Source of the DNA: Daejeonella rubra
GTDB lineage: Bacteria; Bacteroidota; Bacteroidia; Sphingobacteriales; Sphingobacteriaceae
DNA: 64,000 bases
Reading direction: 5' to 3'
NCBI RefSeq assembly: GCF_900103545.1
Contig: NZ_FNHH01000006.1
Coordinates: forward strand, 62,001 to 126,000
A program made the translations under genes and the position numbers. This document shows positions 63,838-64,000 of the stretch, piece by piece (the stretch's first letter is position 1; each line of letters starts with the position of its first letter). The notes under the pieces were generated by a model that worked only from the letters and a program-made list of their open reading frames with translations, was not told the DNA's origin and did no database searches.

Positions 63838-64000
63838 AGGCTTTATTAAATAATCTGTCATGCAGACGGTCAGAGCGGGGTAAATTATGAAATTTAATAA
63901 AGATTCAGTCAGAAAACAGGACTGAATTATATGAAGTATTTATTTATATTATTATGTATAAATAATTGATTAACAATATTTTATTTAATAAATACTGTTT

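Overview
The window looks like a chromosomal segment of a Bacteroidota bacterium, most probably a Sphingobacteriaceae relative of Pedobacter. The evidence is family-level: a queuine/preQ1 tRNA-ribosyltransferase without zinc cysteines, a single-chain PurL, Rho with a long N-terminal insert, DUF2851, DUF5916 and CHRD proteins, a LolA next to FtsK, start regions without Shine-Dalgarno sites, and several promoters of the Bacteroidota type (TTTG, about 20 nt, TAnnTTTG). I cannot name a species from this sequence.

Positions 1-24000 are dense housekeeping sequence. They hold tgt-lptG-EamA (minus), a GT2/ECF sigma/rsmG run and dprA (plus), PolX-GT9-SixA and sppA (minus), folK-Hpt (plus), pssA and rho (minus), pyrF, DUF2851-PspC (plus), CHRD and ankyrin proteins (minus), and ftsK-lolA-hypothetical-metallohydrolase (plus). 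Two tRNA-Leu genes (anticodons GAG and CAG) close the block.

Positions 24000-35700 are the accessory part. Next to the tRNAs lies the C-terminal stump of a type ISP restriction-modification enzyme. It is followed by a secreted polysaccharide deacetylase with a GH18-like stump behind it, an array of REP-like palindromes, a transposase remnant, and a four-helix-bundle suffix-domain gene between two direct repeats. An AraC regulator and a methyltransferase come next. Then a run of small same-strand genes (DUF1905, retropepsin-like, a VOC/GNAT chimera, two VOC proteins) is separated by two homologous, imperfectly palindromic elements that resemble integron attC sites. I regard this cassette-like run as the most unusual part of the window. 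No integrase is visible.

Positions 35700-64000 return to core functions: purL, DUF2147 and Ycf48-like proteins, a biotin-dependent carboxylase beta subunit, an M19 dipeptidase, a DUF5916 outer-membrane protein, trxB, an ECF sigma factor overlapping a membrane protein, a dicarboxylate/cation symporter, rplU-rpmA, a polyprenyl synthetase, rnr, a DEDD exonuclease, a YceH-like protein, topA and mnmA. Dispersed palindromes of the CCGG(n)TTGA(n)CCGG kind and a three-unit tandem repeat sit in the intergenic gaps.

Functionally the core block covers tRNA modification (tgt, mnmA), rRNA methylation and ribosomal proteins (rsmG, rplU, rpmA), transcription termination and RNA turnover (rho, rnr), chromosome handling (ftsK, topA, dprA, PolX-like) and envelope biogenesis (lptG, lolA, pssA, sppA). 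No CRISPR array, rRNA operon, riboswitch or replication origin was recognised.
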